Shown: positions 1 to 8,940, counted from the first letter of the stretch. The stretch: DNA of 64,000 nucleotides from Shinella zoogloeoides (GCF_020883495.1 NZ_CP086610.1:2399501-2463500), one strand, 5' to 3'. Program-made: numbers and translations. The notes: generated by a model from the sequence alone, not told the origin.

Positions 1-2
1 TC

Positions 3-323
3 ATCAGCGCGCGGGATATCTGGTGGCGCACCTGGTTTTCGGCGGCCGGCATCGACAATCCGAATCTCGAACGTTTCCCGCCGAACGAGCTGGGCACACA
101 GACCATCGATGCGCAGATCGCCATGGCGGGACAAGGCGTCGCCATTCTCAGCCCCGGCCATTTCCGCAGCGAAATCGCCGCCGGCCAGCTCTACCAGCCC
201 TTCGACCTCACCTGCAACGACGGCCGCGACTACTGGCTCGCCTATCCGGAGAACCGCCGCAATATCCAGAAAATCCGGGCGTTCCGCGACTGGATCCTCA
301 CGGCCCTGCCGCAGGAGGTCTGA
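3..323 (+). CDS. LysR-family transcriptional regulator, C-terminal fragment (5' truncated by window edge)
   Basis: The frame is open from the window edge and ends at TGA 321-323, giving about 106 residues. The segment reading AMAGQGVAILSPGHFRSEIAAGQLYQ followed by a WLAYPE strand resembles the end of the effector-binding domain of GcvA-type LysR regulators, where a 'GxGVAxLxxxL...GxLV' turn precedes the last strand. The final helix (IRAFRDWILTAL) is the usual LysR C-terminus. The DNA-binding domain would lie upstream of the window. It converges on the ureide operon. Control of that operon is only an inference from position. Family assignment is fairly sure; effector unknown. Confidence 0.72.
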   Translation: MSARDIWWRTWFSAAGIDNPNLERFPPNELGTQTIDAQIAMAGQGVAILSPGHFRSEIAAGQLYQPFDLTCNDGRDYWLAYPENRRNIQKIRAFRDWILTALPQEV

Positions 324-333
324 ACCCGTTCGG

Positions 334-357
334 GGAGCGGCCGGGGACGGCCGCTCC
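334..357. terminator. Convergent hairpin between the LysR fragment and allA
   Basis: A 10-bp perfect stem (GGAGCGGCCG pairing with CGGCCGCTCC) with a GGGA loop lies in the 44-bp gap between two convergent genes. There is no T-run, so it is at best a weak or Rho-assisted bidirectional terminator. Confidence 0.45.
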
Positions 358-367
358 GCAAGCCCTG

Positions 368-862
368 TCAGGGCTGCTCGATGACGAAGGGCGTGTCGAA
401 GAAGTGTTCGATCACGTTGTTGCCGCCGCCGAGGCGGTCGACGACGAGGAAGTCGCTCACCGCGCCCATGGCTATCAGCGGGTGATGCCAGACATTGCGG
501 CCATAGTTGACGCCCTGCCGTCCGCCGGCGAGGAAGACCTGCGGCCGGCCGGGCTTGCCGCCCTCGTCTTGCGCCACCACCACCAGCCAGGGCCGGTTAT
601 CGATGGGCGAGAAGCTCTGGCTGCCGAAGGGATGGCGCTCCATCATGCCGACGGCATAGGGGAAGCTGCGCGGGCTGCCGCGGAAGATGTTGATGATGAC
701 CTTCGCATCCTCACCCACCGCCTCGGCCACGGCGAGCGCGTTGTAGCGCTCCGTCGTCCCGCCGTTGATGTAGCGCATGGCGGCGGGATCGGTCTCGATC
801 ACGCTGCCGAAGGGGGCGAAGGCTTCTTTCGTGAGGGGCTGGATCGTGAGTTTTTCAGCCAT
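368..862 (-). CDS. allA: Ureidoglycolate lyase
   Basis: Predicted to split ureidoglycolate to glyoxylate and urea, the last step of allantoin breakdown in the cytoplasm. The 164-residue product has the usual AllA length. It shows the N-terminal '[17 protein letters not shown]' and the core '[30 protein letters not shown]' followed by 'WLVVVA' and '[13 protein letters not shown]', all typical of the cupin-like AllA fold, in which the histidines line the active site. It is the third gene of a minus-strand operon after puuE and uraD, 51 bp downstream of uraD. The ATG at 862 has a purine-rich GGGAGGG stretch a few bases upstream. Confidence 0.93.
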   Translation of the reverse strand: MAEKLTIQPLTKEAFAPFGSVIETDPAAMRYINGGTTERYNALAVAEAVGEDAKVIINIFRGSPRSFPYAVGMMERHPFGSQSFSPIDNRPWLVVVAQDEGGKPGRPQVFLAGGRQGVNYGRNVWHHPLIAMGAVSDFLVVDRLGGGNNVIEHFFDTPFVIEQP

Positions 863-913
863 CGGACAGCCCTCCCGGGGAGAGGAAGGGCGGTCGTCGG
901 TAATCAGGCATCG

Positions 914-1411
914 TCAATCTCCGGGGAGCAGAGCATTCAAGCGCAGGAGCGCAATGCGCTCCACCTGGGCTTTCGCGGTTTCGAATTCCTCATCGGCCGT
1001 ATTGCCGATGCGTGTCTCGAAAGCGGCAAGGATGTCGCTCTTGTCAAGCCCCTTGACGGCAATGATGAAGGGGAAGCCGAATTTTTCGGTATAGCCCGTG
1101 TTGAACGCGGTAAAGCGCGCGTGCTCGTCCGGGCTCAGCCGGTCGAGGCCGGCGCCGGCCTGTTCCTTGCGGCTGTCCTCCGTCAGCCCGCCCGCAATGG
1201 CGAGCTTGCCGGCAAGGTCCGGATGGGCGCGCAGAACGCCAAGCTGCTCTTGCGCGCTGGACTTGCGGAAGGCGTCCGTCAGCGCGGCATGCACGCCCGC
1301 CGCCGTCAGGGGCTGCGGGACCGCGCCGGCATCGAGCGCCCGTTCGGCGATGAAGGGCGAATGCTCGAAGACGCCGCCGAAGCGGTCGAGGAAATCGGTC
1401 CGGTCGATCAT
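914..1411 (-). CDS. uraD: 2-oxo-4-hydroxy-4-carboxy-5-ureidoimidazoline (OHCU) decarboxylase
   Basis: Converts OHCU, the product of 5-hydroxyisourate hydrolysis, to S-allantoin in uric acid degradation. The 165-residue, all-helical protein carries the diagnostic 'LRAHPDLAGKLA' with the catalytic histidine, an upstream 'FEHSPFIAERA' helix, and a C-terminal 'EKFGFPFIIAVKG...ILAAFETRIGN' block. Its ATG overlaps the puuE stop (ATGA, 1408-1411), so the two are translationally coupled. Neighbours on both sides act in the same pathway, which supports the call. Confidence 0.93.
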   Translation of the reverse strand: MIDRTDFLDRFGGVFEHSPFIAERALDAGAVPQPLTAAGVHAALTDAFRKSSAQEQLGVLRAHPDLAGKLAIAGGLTEDSRKEQAGAGLDRLSPDEHARFTAFNTGYTEKFGFPFIIAVKGLDKSDILAAFETRIGNTADEEFETAKAQVERIALLRLNALLPGD

Positions 1412-2340
1412 GCGCTCTTGCCCTTCGTCGGATGGTAGTTCTCGATCCAGTGGCGCGCGATGTCGATACGGCGCGGGATCCAGACCTTCTCATGGCCGAG
1501 CACGTAATCGACGAAGCGGGCGAGCGCGGCGACGCGGCCCGGGCGGCCGACGAGGCGGCAGTGAAGGCCGATATTCAGCATCTTCGGGCTGCCTTCCTTG
1601 CCTTCCTGGTAGAGCACGTCGAAAGCGTCCTTCAGATAGTTGAAGAACTGGTCGCCGGCATTGAAGCCCTGCGGCGTCGCGAAACGCATGTCGTTCGTTT
1701 CGAGCGTGTAGGGGATGATCAGGAAGGGCTCGCCATCGATGCCCGGCACGAAATAGGGCAGGTCGTCGGCATAGGAATCGGAAGAATAGACGAAGCCGCC
1801 CTCCTCCATGACGAGGCGCAGCGTGTTGTCCGAGGGCTTGCCCTGGTACATGCCGAGCGGATGCGAGCCGGTGAGTTCCTTGTGCAGGCGCACGGCCTCA
1901 CGGATGTGCTCGCGTTCCTTCTCCTCGGAATAGTCCTTGTATTCCAGCCAGCGGTAGCCGTGGCTGGCGATTTCCCAGCCGGCTTCCTTCATGGCGGCGA
2001 CAGCTTCGGGGTTGCGCGCCATGGCGAGCGTCACACCGTAGACCGTGGTGGTGACGTTGCGGCTGGTGAACAGGCGGTGGAGTCGCCAGAAGCCGGCGCG
2101 CGAACCGTATTCGTAGATCGATTCCATATTGAGGTTGCGCTGGCCCGGCCAAGGCTGCGCGCCGACGATTTCCGACAGGAGGTTCTCCGAGGCCGCATCG
2201 CCGTCGAGAATGCAGCTCTCGCCGCCCTCTTCGTAATTCACCACGAATTGCACGGCGATATTGGCATCGCCCGGCCAGCGAACCTGCGGCGGAGTGCGGC
2301 CGTAACCGATCAGGTCGCGCGGATAAGTCTTGTCAGTCAT
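1408..2340 (-). CDS. puuE: Cofactor-independent allantoinase, polysaccharide-deacetylase family (PuuE type)
   Basis: Predicted to hydrolyse allantoin to allantoate. The protein has a NodB/polysaccharide-deacetylase fold of about 310 residues with 'YGVTLAMARNPEAVAAMKEAGWEIASHGYRWLEY' (the conserved SHGYRW stretch), 'GMYQGKPSDNT' and 'YSSDSYADDLPYF', all characteristic of PuuE. The reading frame is open further upstream, but the ATG at 2340 is chosen because GAGGTGATCGA stands directly before it and the protein then begins MTDKTYPRDLIGYGR as in relatives. First gene of the puuE-uraD-allA operon. PuuE is metal-independent in characterised Pseudomonas enzymes; that property is not shown here. Confidence 0.92.
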   Translation of the reverse strand: MTDKTYPRDLIGYGRTPPQVRWPGDANIAVQFVVNYEEGGESCILDGDAASENLLSEIVGAQPWPGQRNLNMESIYEYGSRAGFWRLHRLFTSRNVTTTVYGVTLAMARNPEAVAAMKEAGWEIASHGYRWLEYKDYSEEKEREHIREAVRLHKELTGSHPLGMYQGKPSDNTLRLVMEEGGFVYSSDSYADDLPYFVPGIDGEPFLIIPYTLETNDMRFATPQGFNAGDQFFNYLKDAFDVLYQEGKEGSPKMLNIGLHCRLVGRPGRVAALARFVDYVLGHEKVWIPRRIDIARHWIENYHPTKGKSA

Positions 2341-2453
2341 TCGATCACCTCGGCAATGGGCGGAACCGTGCACCGGGCGGTGCAATACCCCATGGGAAGG
2401 AACCAATAGCGCCTTGGTCCGTTTCCTGTCCATGACAAGCAAGGAGAAACACT

Positions 2454-2828
2454 ATGGCCATGCAGGACGCAAACATTCGTGAAACGCAGGATCTCATCGC
2501 CAGCGACAAGGTCGAGGGCACCAGCGTCTACGGCGCGGATGGCAAGCATATCGGCGCGGTGGAGCGCCTGATTCTCGACAAGCGCAGCGGGCATGTTTCC
2601 TATGCCGTCCTCAGCTTCGGCGGCTTCCTCGGCATCGGGCAGGACCACTATCCCCTGCCTTGGGGCAAGCTGAACTACGACGAAGGCCTCGGCGGCTATC
2701 GCGTCGATGTGACGAAGGAGCAGGTCGAGCGCGCGCCGCATTATGAAAGCGATGCCGAATACGACTGGAACCGCCGCAACGGCAAGGTGATCCACGACTA
2801 TTACGGCGTGCCGCCCTACTGGATGTAA
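2454..2828 (+). CDS. PRC-barrel domain protein
   Basis: A 124-residue cytosolic protein built around one PRC-barrel: 'DLIASDKVEGTSVYGADGKHIGAVERLILDKRSGHVSYAVLSFGGFLGIGQDHYPLPW' is the classic pattern of the RimM/photosynthetic reaction centre H-type barrel, and an acidic-aromatic tail ends in GVPPYWM. Small stand-alone PRC-barrel proteins are abundant in rhizobia and are often stress-induced. No specific partner is known. An AAGGAG-type ribosome site precedes the ATG. It diverges from puuE with about 110 bp between starts. Confidence 0.85.
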   Translation: MAMQDANIRETQDLIASDKVEGTSVYGADGKHIGAVERLILDKRSGHVSYAVLSFGGFLGIGQDHYPLPWGKLNYDEGLGGYRVDVTKEQVERAPHYESDAEYDWNRRNGKVIHDYYGVPPYWM

Positions 2829-2831
2829 GCG

Positions 2832-4010
2832 TCAGATCCGTCCGGCTTCATCGAAGTGTGCCGGCACGGTGAAAGAGGGCGGTACGCCGAGCGTGCCGCC
2901 CTTTATTTCGTGGAGAACTTCCCGGGCGAGCGCATGGGCGAGGCCGAAGCTCACCTTGAAGCCCCCGGTCATCAGGCTGACATTTGCATGATCCGGGTGC
3001 CGGCCTACCATGGGCTCCCGGCCGATGGCCTTGGGCCGAAGCCCGGCCCAGCGCTCGGCGACGGGCGCATCCGCAAGAGCCGGCGCCATATGGCGCGCCT
3101 TTTCGATCAGGGCGTCGAGAAGCCCGTCGGTGCCATGGGGATCGGAAAAGCTGTTCTCGCTGGTGCTGCCGATGGCGACGAGGCCGTTGTCATGCGGCAC
3201 GATATAAAGGCCGTCCGCGAAAATCACCGGAAGGGACGGGTCGACGGCCGCCTTGAGGAAGGCCGCCTGCCCCTTGACCCCGACACCCGCCGGCTTTGCC
3301 AGCGGCGGACCGAGCGGAGCCAGCAGGCCGAAGGTCTCGACGCCGGCCGCCAGCACGCAATGGCCGAAGGCGACCGCCGTTCCGTCGTCAAGACGCGCGG
3401 TCCCGGCCGCCGTATCCAGGCTTTCGATGCCGACGCCCTCGCGGACCACGACATTCGGCAGCCGCGCGAGCGCTGCGCCGAGGGCGGCAAGCAGGCCGCG
3501 CGGCGCAAGGCGGGCGGCAAGGTGATCGTGGACAAGCCCGCAGGCCATCGCCCGACCCGCCGGCCAGCCATCGGCCGGCGCGGCGTCCAGCACCTCGAAG
3601 GCAAAGGCGCGGCCGGGCGTGCGCCAGACCGCGCGGGCATCCTCGGCATGGCCGAGCGCGATGTCGCGATTGTGGGGCTTTGCCAGCGGGATGAGGCGGC
3701 CGGAACGCCGGTAGCCGGCGGACAGGCCGGTCTCGGCCTCCAGCGCCGCAATCTCCCCTTCGAGGGAAACGAGAGCGTCGAACTGGAAGGCCTTCTTGGC
3801 GTTCCAGCGGTCCGGCAGATGCGGCATCAACGCGCCGAGCAGGCCGCCGCTCGCCCCCGCGCCGATCCGCCGCTTTTCGACGAGCTGGACAGACAGGCCC
3901 GCACGGGCGGCGAAGAGCGCGGTCCACAGGCCCATGACCCCACCGCCGGCGACGAGGAGATCCACGCCCGGTTGACCGGCGGCCTTCCCGCGATTATCGG
4001 CTTCTGCCAT
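2832..4010 (-). CDS. FAD-dependent oxidoreductase, D-amino-acid-oxidase superfamily (possible MnmC(o)-like partner of MnmD)
   Basis: 392 residues. The N-terminal Rossmann motif 'LLVAGGGVMGLWTALFAARAGLSVQLVEKRRIGAGASGG' binds FAD; a second nucleotide-contact block 'FGHCVLAAGVET' and the C-terminal 'HANVSLMTGGFKVSFGLAHALA' are typical of the DAO (DadA/MnmC C-domain) superfamily. Its start codon lies inside the start of mnmD on the other strand (CCATGG at 4007-4012). In E. coli a similar oxidase domain is fused to the methyltransferase in MnmC, so a role in removing the carboxymethyl group of cmnm5U in tRNA is plausible but unproven; a generic amine oxidase is the alternative. Confidence 0.8.
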   Translation of the reverse strand: MAEADNRGKAAGQPGVDLLVAGGGVMGLWTALFAARAGLSVQLVEKRRIGAGASGGLLGALMPHLPDRWNAKKAFQFDALVSLEGEIAALEAETGLSAGYRRSGRLIPLAKPHNRDIALGHAEDARAVWRTPGRAFAFEVLDAAPADGWPAGRAMACGLVHDHLAARLAPRGLLAALGAALARLPNVVVREGVGIESLDTAAGTARLDDGTAVAFGHCVLAAGVETFGLLAPLGPPLAKPAGVGVKGQAAFLKAAVDPSLPVIFADGLYIVPHDNGLVAIGSTSENSFSDPHGTDGLLDALIEKARHMAPALADAPVAERWAGLRPKAIGREPMVGRHPDHANVSLMTGGFKVSFGLAHALAREVLHEIKGGTLGVPPSFTVPAHFDEAGRI

Positions 4011-4731
4011 GGCTGACCACGATCCTGAAAATACGCCGCCGGGCGAAACGGTCCTCGACTGGCACGAGGGCGATATGCCCTATTCCCGCGCCTTTGACGA
4101 CCACTTTTATTGCCGCAGCGACGGACGGCTGGAATGCGGCCATGTCTTCCTTTCCGGCAACGACCTGCCGCGCCGCTGGCAGCGTCCGGGGCCCTTCCGC
4201 ATCGCCGAACTCGGCTTCGGCACCGGCCTCAATCTTTGCGAGACCTGGCGTCAGTGGCGCGAAACGGCGCCCGGCGATGCCAGCCTCTTCTTCACCTCCT
4301 TCGAGCGTTTTCCGATGGCGCGCGCCGATATCGACCGGGCGCTGGCGCACTGGCCGCAGATCGACCGGGAACGCGCGGCTCTGACGGAGAAATGGCCGGA
4401 CGCGCCGCAAGGCCGCGTCGAGATCGATCTGGAGCCGAACGTCCATCTCACCGTCGTCTGCGGCGCGGCGCTCGACAGCCTGCACCAGGAGGAAGCGCCA
4501 TTCGACACCTGGTATCTCGACGGCTTCGCGCCCTCGCGCAATCCGGACATGTGGTCGGCGGAACTGATGGCCGAGGTATGCCGCCTCACCGCCGCGGACG
4601 GCCGCTTCGCCACCTACGCCGCCGCCGGCTTCGTGCGGCGCAACCTCACCGCCGCCGGCTTCACCGTCGAGCGCCGGCCGGGCTTTGCGGGCAAGCGTGA
4701 AATGCTCTGCGGGGGAAAACCGGCGTCCTAG
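4009..4731 (+). CDS. mnmD: tRNA U34 5-methylaminomethyl-2-thiouridine methyltransferase (MnmD)
   Basis: SAM-dependent methylase that completes mnm5s2U at the wobble position. The 240-residue protein has 'AELGFGTGLNLCETWRQW' as the SAM-binding glycine loop (about residues 66-83), the DUF752 signature 'WYLDGFAPSRNPDMWSAELM' and a C-terminal 'FATYAAAGFVRRNLTAAGFTVERRPGFAGKREML', matching the N-terminal half of E. coli MnmC. It is a stand-alone MnmD. Both ends are tightly packed: the start overlaps the divergent oxidase start by two bases and the stop TAG overlaps the stop of the kinase gene on the opposite strand within CTAG at 4728-4731. Confidence 0.93.
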   Translation: MADHDPENTPPGETVLDWHEGDMPYSRAFDDHFYCRSDGRLECGHVFLSGNDLPRRWQRPGPFRIAELGFGTGLNLCETWRQWRETAPGDASLFFTSFERFPMARADIDRALAHWPQIDRERAALTEKWPDAPQGRVEIDLEPNVHLTVVCGAALDSLHQEEAPFDTWYLDGFAPSRNPDMWSAELMAEVCRLTAADGRFATYAAAGFVRRNLTAAGFTVERRPGFAGKREMLCGGKPAS

Positions 4732-7700
4732 CTCGGAAGGCCGTTCGCGGCCTGCACCCTGCCCGGCTTCAGCCAGCGATCCAGCTTCTCTTCCAGCTTC
4801 TCGATGCTGATCGGCTTGGCGAGATAATCGTCCATGCCGGCGGCGAAGCATTGCTCGCGGTCGCCATCGAGCACATGGGCGGTGACGGCGACGATGGGCA
4901 CGCGATGGCCGCTGCCGCTTTCCAGCGCACGGATCGCCCGGCTCGCCTCCAGTCCGTCCATGACAGGCATGGAAACGTCCATCAGGATCATGCCCGGGCG
5001 GCTGGTGCGGAAGACCTCGACCGCCTGCGCGCCGTTCTCGACCAGCCGGAAGCGCAGGCCGGACGCCAGCAGCAATTGGGTGAAGAGGATCTGGTTGACC
5101 TCGTTGTCCTCCGCGACCAGCACGTCCAGCGCCTCGCCGCCCGCCGCCATGGAAGGCGACGCCTGCGGGCGAAGCGGCAGGACCTTGGCCTGTCCGGCGT
5201 CCCGCACCGCCGGGGCGCCCCTCGCGCCCCGCATGGCGCGCAGCACCTCGGCCACCGTCTCGCGCAGGAGGCCGGCCCGGGCCGGCTTCATCAGATGCGC
5301 CTGCACATCCTGCGAGGACCGATGCTGGTCTTCCGTCGAAAGGTTCATGGAGGTAAGCACGATCACGGCGATATCCGCCGTCGCCGCGCCGTCGCGCAAG
5401 GCCCGTACGAAGGCCGGCGAGCGCTCGGGCCGGTAGTCGAGCAGGATCGCATCCACCGCCACGCCGATATCCGCCGCCGCCGCAAGCACGGCCAGCGCCT
5501 CGGCCTCGGACCCGACGGCCGTGGCGTCGTAGCCCCATTCGAGCAGCATGTCATGCGCGGCCTTGCGGGAAAGATCGTGCCCATCGACGACGAGGACGCG
5601 CGCGCCCGATGCCCGGGCCGGAACGATGCGCGCCGGCAGCGAGGCGACGGCGAGCGCCATCGGCAGGCGGACAGTGAAGACGGAGCCGCGACCGACCTCG
5701 CTGCTGGCCTCCAGCGCGCCGCCGAAAAGGCGCGTCAGGCCGTCGGTGATGGCAAGGCCGAGGCCGGTGCCTTCGTGCCGGCGCGTCGAGGAACTGTCGA
5801 CCTGCGAGAATTTCTCGAAGATCGATTCCATCTTCTCGGCCGGAATGCCCGCGCCCGTATCCTCCACGCGGATGACGATATCGACGCCGCTCTCGGTGGT
5901 GCTGGAGGAAAGGTCGATCAGCACATGGCCGCGATCGGTGAACTTGACGGCATTGCCGACGAGATTGGTGACGATCTGCCGGAAGCGGCCGGCATCGCCC
6001 ATCACCGCCGCCGGCATGTTGGCCGCGCCGCGCACGACGAGCTCGATATCCTTCTCCGCCGCCTTCGCCGACAGGAGCGTCGCCACATCCTCGATGGCCT
6101 CCACCGGATTGAAGGCGACGTCGCGCAGAACCATCTGGCCGGCGTCGATCTTCGAGAAGTCGAGAATGTCGTTGATGATCGTCAGGAGCGCATTGCCGGA
6201 CTTCACCATGATGTCGATGAAGGTCTTCTGGCGCGTGTCGAGGTTGGATTTGGCAAGCAGTTCGGCCATGCCGAGAACGCCGTTCATGGGCGTGCGGATC
6301 TCATGGCTCATATTGGCCAGGAATTCCGATTTCGCCTTGTCGGCCGTCTCCGCGCGGGTGACGAGGCGGCGCAGTTCCTCCTCACGGTCCTTGAGGTCGG
6401 TGATGTCGGAAAAGACCATGACGTCGCGGCCGCGGCTCGTCGGCGTCACGTCCAGCCGCAGCCAGCGCTGGTAGCCGCTGAACACCGTCAGCGAGGCCGG
6501 CTTGCCGGTAAAGAGGATGTTCCCGAACTCGCTCGCATCGACGGGTTCCTCGCCGTCGAAGCCGGCGATCTTGCGGTCGATGCAGCTTTGCAGCACATCC
6601 TGCATCAGCGCGCCCGGCTGCAACAGGTGCGGCGGCATGGCGATCATGCTGACAAGCGCCTCGTTGGAAAGCACCACCACGCCGTTTTCGATGATCAGCA
6701 GGCCCTGGCTCATCGCGGAGACGGCATCCTTCATGAGGCTGCCGATCTCCTCGAGCGCGCTGCGCGTCTCCAGAACCTCGCGCTCGCGCTCGCGCCGCTC
6801 TGTAATATCGATATAGGTCAGCAGGCAGCGCCCGCCGGAAACCGCGCAGCCGGCTTCGATCACCGTTCGCCCGTTGGCGTAGGTGACCTCTCGCACCGGC
6901 GTGCTGCCGGCGCGAATGCTGGCGATGCAGGCCTCATAGCCATCGGCCCGGGCGCGGCCATCGTCGCTGACACCGCCCTGTTCCTGCTGGAAACGCAGCA
7001 GCTCCAGGAGCGGCCGGCCCTTCATCGGCGGCAGGGTGCCGCCCCAAATTTCCTCGAAGGCCCCGTTCACCAGGTCGATCGTGTTCGCCTCGTCCACGAC
7101 CACGATGCCGACCGGCAGCGATTCCACCACGCTTTCGAGATCGGCCCGCGCCGCCTCCGCCAGCCGCTGGGTCTCGATCAACTGCTCCTCGCGCTTCTTC
7201 AGCAGCGTGGTGTCGGTAATCGATCCGATGAGGTAGTTCTTGTCGTCGAGCGTCGTGACACGGTAGAGCCGCGAGATCGTCGGCAGCACCGAGCCGTCCG
7301 ACCGGATATAGTCGATCTCGGATTCGAACAGATCGCCGGTATCGAGCACGAACTGGTTCTGGTCGTGGAATTCCTCGCCCTGCTCGGGATACATTTCCAG
7401 CGTGGTGAGGCCGAGCAATTCTTCCGGCTGCCGGCCCGTCAGATCGACATAGGCCCGGTTGGCGAAGATCATGCGCTGGTTCTCGTCGCGCATGAAGCTT
7501 GCGACCGGCAGCTCGTCAAGCAGCGCGCGGTAGAGGCTGATCTCCTGCGAATGCTGTTGCAGCCGCCCTTCGCTTTCCTTCAGCGCCGTGGCGTCCAGCC
7601 GCAGCACGACCAGCGTGCCATCCGGCCGACGCTGGCTGACGAGACGTATCCAGCCGCCCGCCATCCGCACGAGGGATTCGTGGAGCGGCAGGCCGTACTC

Positions 7701-8378
7701 GGCGAGCCGGCCCGCGACCCAGTGGGCGCGCTCGTCTGCGGACGCAGGCCCCATCTCAAGCCCATGCAGCGCCTCGACGATCGCGGACAGGTCGACCGTA
7801 CCGCCCGCCGCTTCGCCGACGAGAGCGCCATAAAATTCCCGCATGCTGCGATTGGCGTAGTGCAGCCGGTCATCCGCGCCGAAGACGGCAACGCCCGCCC
7901 CCATGGCGTCGAGCGCACTTTCGACATGCGTGCGCGCATCCTCCGGCTCCGTCTGCGCGGACGCAGCGGAACGGCCTGCCGTGCCGTTTCCGTTGGCGGC
8001 GGTGCGAACGGCGGTGGCAAGCGCCTCCACAACCGGCGTGAAGAAGCCGACGAGAATGGATATCGCGGGGGAGATCCGCTCGCGCCTCAGCGCGATATCG
8101 AAACAGCCGTCGAAGGGATGGACATAGCGCGCGCGCTCGGGATTGCCGAAGATCAGGCAGCGGCGTTCCGGGTCGCTCCGGTCGCCATGGCCGGGCGCCT
8201 CGCCGATCTCGTCGCTGCGAAGGCCCACCATCTCCGCCGGGGAGCGGCCGAAAAGGCGTGCATAGGCCTCGTTCACCGCAAGGTAGCGCAGTTCGCTGCT
8301 CTTGACGTAAGCCGGGTGCGGATGTGCGCCAACGCGCGCGCACGCCGCCACCAGCAGTTCGTCATGAGATTCAGCCAC
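4728..8378 (-). CDS. Soluble hybrid sensor histidine kinase with five PAS-like modules and two receiver domains
   Basis: About 1216 residues, no transmembrane segment, so a cytosolic sensor. Order: PAS-like modules near residues 25-130 (YLAVNEAYARLFGRSPAEM), 165-265 (LHYANRSMREFYG), 280-395 (MIFANRAYVDLTGRQPEELLG), 405-525 (IDLVNGAFEEIWGG) and 540-660 (VVLSNEALVSMI). Then come HisKA with H692 in 'MSHEIRTPMNGVLGMAELL', HATPase with N-box NLVGNAVKF, G1 DTGAGIP and G2 GTGLGLAI, receiver 1 (acceptor D981) and receiver 2 (acceptor D1134 in LMDVSMPVMDG). Receiver 1 has DG (932-933) where most receivers have an acidic pair. GTG 8378 is preferred over GTG 8402 because GGGGAG sits eight bases upstream. 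Ligand unknown. Confidence 0.9.
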   Translation of the reverse strand: MAESHDELLVAACARVGAHPHPAYVKSSELRYLAVNEAYARLFGRSPAEMVGLRSDEIGEAPGHGDRSDPERRCLIFGNPERARYVHPFDGCFDIALRRERISPAISILVGFFTPVVEALATAVRTAANGNGTAGRSAASAQTEPEDARTHVESALDAMGAGVAVFGADDRLHYANRSMREFYGALVGEAAGGTVDLSAIVEALHGLEMGPASADERAHWVAGRLAEYGLPLHESLVRMAGGWIRLVSQRRPDGTLVVLRLDATALKESEGRLQQHSQEISLYRALLDELPVASFMRDENQRMIFANRAYVDLTGRQPEELLGLTTLEMYPEQGEEFHDQNQFVLDTGDLFESEIDYIRSDGSVLPTISRLYRVTTLDDKNYLIGSITDTTLLKKREEQLIETQRLAEAARADLESVVESLPVGIVVVDEANTIDLVNGAFEEIWGGTLPPMKGRPLLELLRFQQEQGGVSDDGRARADGYEACIASIRAGSTPVREVTYANGRTVIEAGCAVSGGRCLLTYIDITERREREREVLETRSALEEIGSLMKDAVSAMSQGLLIIENGVVVLSNEALVSMIAMPPHLLQPGALMQDVLQSCIDRKIAGFDGEEPVDASEFGNILFTGKPASLTVFSGYQRWLRLDVTPTSRGRDVMVFSDITDLKDREEELRRLVTRAETADKAKSEFLANMSHEIRTPMNGVLGMAELLAKSNLDTRQKTFIDIMVKSGNALLTIINDILDFSKIDAGQMVLRDVAFNPVEAIEDVATLLSAKAAEKDIELVVRGAANMPAAVMGDAGRFRQIVTNLVGNAVKFTDRGHVLIDLSSSTTESGVDIVIRVEDTGAGIPAEKMESIFEKFSQVDSSSTRRHEGTGLGLAITDGLTRLFGGALEASSEVGRGSVFTVRLPMALAVASLPARIVPARASGARVLVVDGHDLSRKAAHDMLLEWGYDATAVGSEAEALAVLAAAADIGVAVDAILLDYRPERSPAFVRALRDGAATADIAVIVLTSMNLSTEDQHRSSQDVQAHLMKPARAGLLRETVAEVLRAMRGARGAPAVRDAGQAKVLPLRPQASPSMAAGGEALDVLVAEDNEVNQILFTQLLLASGLRFRLVENGAQAVEVFRTSRPGMILMDVSMPVMDGLEASRAIRALESGSGHRVPIVAVTAHVLDGDREQCFAAGMDDYLAKPISIEKLEEKLDRWLKPGRVQAANGLPS

Positions 8379-8487
8379 GCCAAGTACTCCCCGAAGCGGC
8401 ACGGATAGAGAGATTCATACCCCTCGGGGAGTATCACCAATCCTTGAACGGATGGTTAACCGATCGTTGCCGGAACCGGGGACGCCG

Positions 8488-8940
8488 TCAGCCTTCGAAC
8501 ATGATCGACCGGACGGAGGCGATCAGCTTCTGCGTCGGCAGGTTGGAAAAATTCCTGTCGATCTCGGCCGTGGTCAGCGTGCGCGCCCTGTCGGAGAGCT
8601 TGCTGCGCAGGTCTCCCAGCGTCTGCGGCGCGGCGCAGACGACGAGCCGGTCGAAAGCGCCCTCGGCGGCATAGTCATCGATGCGGCCGGCGATCTCGGC
8701 GGTGAACTTCTGCTGCTCCTCGCGCACCGGGTCGCTCGAATATTCCATGGCGGAACGGCCATGGCCGACGGAGGAATGACTGCGCCCCGGCCTGTCGGCC
8801 ATGATGTCCTGCGCCTTCTTCGGCTCCCAGCGAAAGATTTCCTGCTCCGGGTTCTGCTGGCCGTCCTTCAACAGGTTCACCCCCTTGAGCAGGCGGGCCT
8901 GATTGCCGTCGGCGGCGAGAATCCAGGTCGTAGCGGTCAT
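8488..8940 (-). CDS. Host-attachment-type protein (PF10116-like)
   Basis: 150 residues beginning 'TTWILAADGNQARLLKG', the conserved start of the family called 'protein required for attachment to host cells' in Agrobacterium/Rhizobium. A disordered charged middle contains 'DRPGRSHSSVGHGRSAMEYSSDP', and the C-terminal half 'FDRLVVCAAPQTLGDLRSKLSDRARTLTTAEIDRNFSNLPTQKL' resembles the stalk-domain folds of eRF1/baeRF-type proteins. The family name comes from early mutant work; a ribosome-associated function is suggested by the fold but not established. It has its own GGGAGGGAAAC ribosome site and is monocistronic. Confidence 0.8.
   Translation of the reverse strand: MTATTWILAADGNQARLLKGVNLLKDGQQNPEQEIFRWEPKKAQDIMADRPGRSHSSVGHGRSAMEYSSDPVREEQQKFTAEIAGRIDDYAAEGAFDRLVVCAAPQTLGDLRSKLSDRARTLTTAEIDRNFSNLPTQKLIASVRSIMFEG

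Noticed and set aside
4851..8408. Very long open frame on the plus strand opposite the hybrid kinase
   Set aside because: Antisense shadow of high-GC coding DNA: His/Arg/Asp-rich with no domain, while the opposite frame has a full histidine kinase.
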